Positions 63,872 to 64,000 of a stretch of DNA of 64,000 nucleotides are shown one piece after another. Both the position numbers and the translations under genes were made by a program. Every line of letters starts with the position of its first letter. Within the stretch, counting starts at the first letter, position 1. The notes beneath the pieces were generated by a model. It was not told the DNA's origin. It saw only the letters and a list, made by a program, of their open reading frames with translations, and made no database searches. Source of the DNA: an uncultured Acidimicrobiales bacterium (lineage in GTDB: Bacteria; Actinomycetota; Acidimicrobiia; Acidimicrobiales; Aldehydirespiratoraceae); NCBI GenBank assembly GCA_958296055.1, contig CATQHS010000001.1:2452277-2516276 (forward strand), read 5' to 3'.

Positions 63872-64000
63872 GTGCTGAAGCAGCCGCCCCGCGGCTCGAT
63901 CCCCGACGGCCCCGGGTCCTACCTGTTCAAAGACGCCGACGGCCGGGTCATCTACGTCGGCAAGGCCAAGAGCCTGCGGTCCCGGGTGTCGAGCTACTTC
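63872..64000 (+). CDS. uvrC: excinuclease ABC subunit C, 3' truncated by window
   Basis: Forty-three codons from GTG 63872. [20 protein letters not shown] then [15 protein letters not shown] is the GIY-YIG nuclease start of UvrC, which makes the 3' incision. It lies 10 nt after uvrA, so it is co-transcribed. The rest is outside the window. Confidence 0.93.
   Translation, partial: MLKQPPRGSIPDGPGSYLFKDADGRVIYVGKAKSLRSRVSSYF

Overview
The window is 64 kb of very GC-rich chromosome with actinobacterial markers: mycothione reductase, an ANTAR response regulator, GarA/FtsR/BFN-type genes next to gcvH, and the order ANTAR regulator - polA - rpsA - coaE - uvrB - uvrA - uvrC, which follows the Mycobacterium tuberculosis Rv1626-Rv1638 neighbourhood. 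The lineage looks like a deep-branching actinobacterium (Acidimicrobiia would fit), but that assignment is inference. Many genes carry a TANNNT box exactly 6-7 nt before the start codon, the signature of leaderless transcription, and this helped choose starts.

Layout. 1-9070: a tightly overlapping aromatic-catabolism operon with two catechol 2,3-dioxygenases, a histidine phosphatase, a two-subunit phenylphosphate-synthase-like aryl kinase, a Rieske oxygenase, a 4-oxalocrotonate decarboxylase, a 4-OT tautomerase and a hydratase. Its content suggests phosphorylation-primed aerobic breakdown of a phenolic. 9100-11063: a DUF222-HNH gene enclosed by ~129-bp inverted repeats, with a 47-nt hairpin and a 72-bp tandem array. 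11.1-14.9 kb: HAD, BON-OmpA protein, SelD (itself a selenoprotein with in-frame UGA) and nitronate monooxygenase. 14.9-18.6 kb: cobalamin riboswitch, then btuFCD and a corrinoid adenosyltransferase. 18.7-22.5 kb: SRAP protein and a large orphan N6 DNA methylase with AT-richer DNA. 22.5-38 kb: housekeeping genes, including the glycine cleavage system split over gcvH, gcvT and gcvP, plus garA, ftsR, hpt, aroC, mtr and a glycosyltransferase. 37.6-43.6 kb: DUF35/thiolase pair, HU, a FabZ-like dehydratase and fabD-fabG-acpP-fabF. 43.7-50.3 kb: tRNA-Leu(CAA), ANTAR regulator, acidic-repeat lipoprotein, polA, rpsA, coaE. 50.4-52 kb: a second DUF222-HNH gene with the same hairpin and its own 73-bp array. 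52.2-64 kb: uvrB, then an accessory island (MNT-HEPN fusion, beta-propeller lipoprotein, wrecked PLD-helicase and methylase remnants, small ORFs), then uvrA under a LexA-type box and the start of uvrC.

The most notable signals are the phosphorylation-primed catabolic operon, the paired DUF222-HNH/hairpin/tandem-array elements, the selenocysteine SelD, and repeated tandem duplication of gene start regions.
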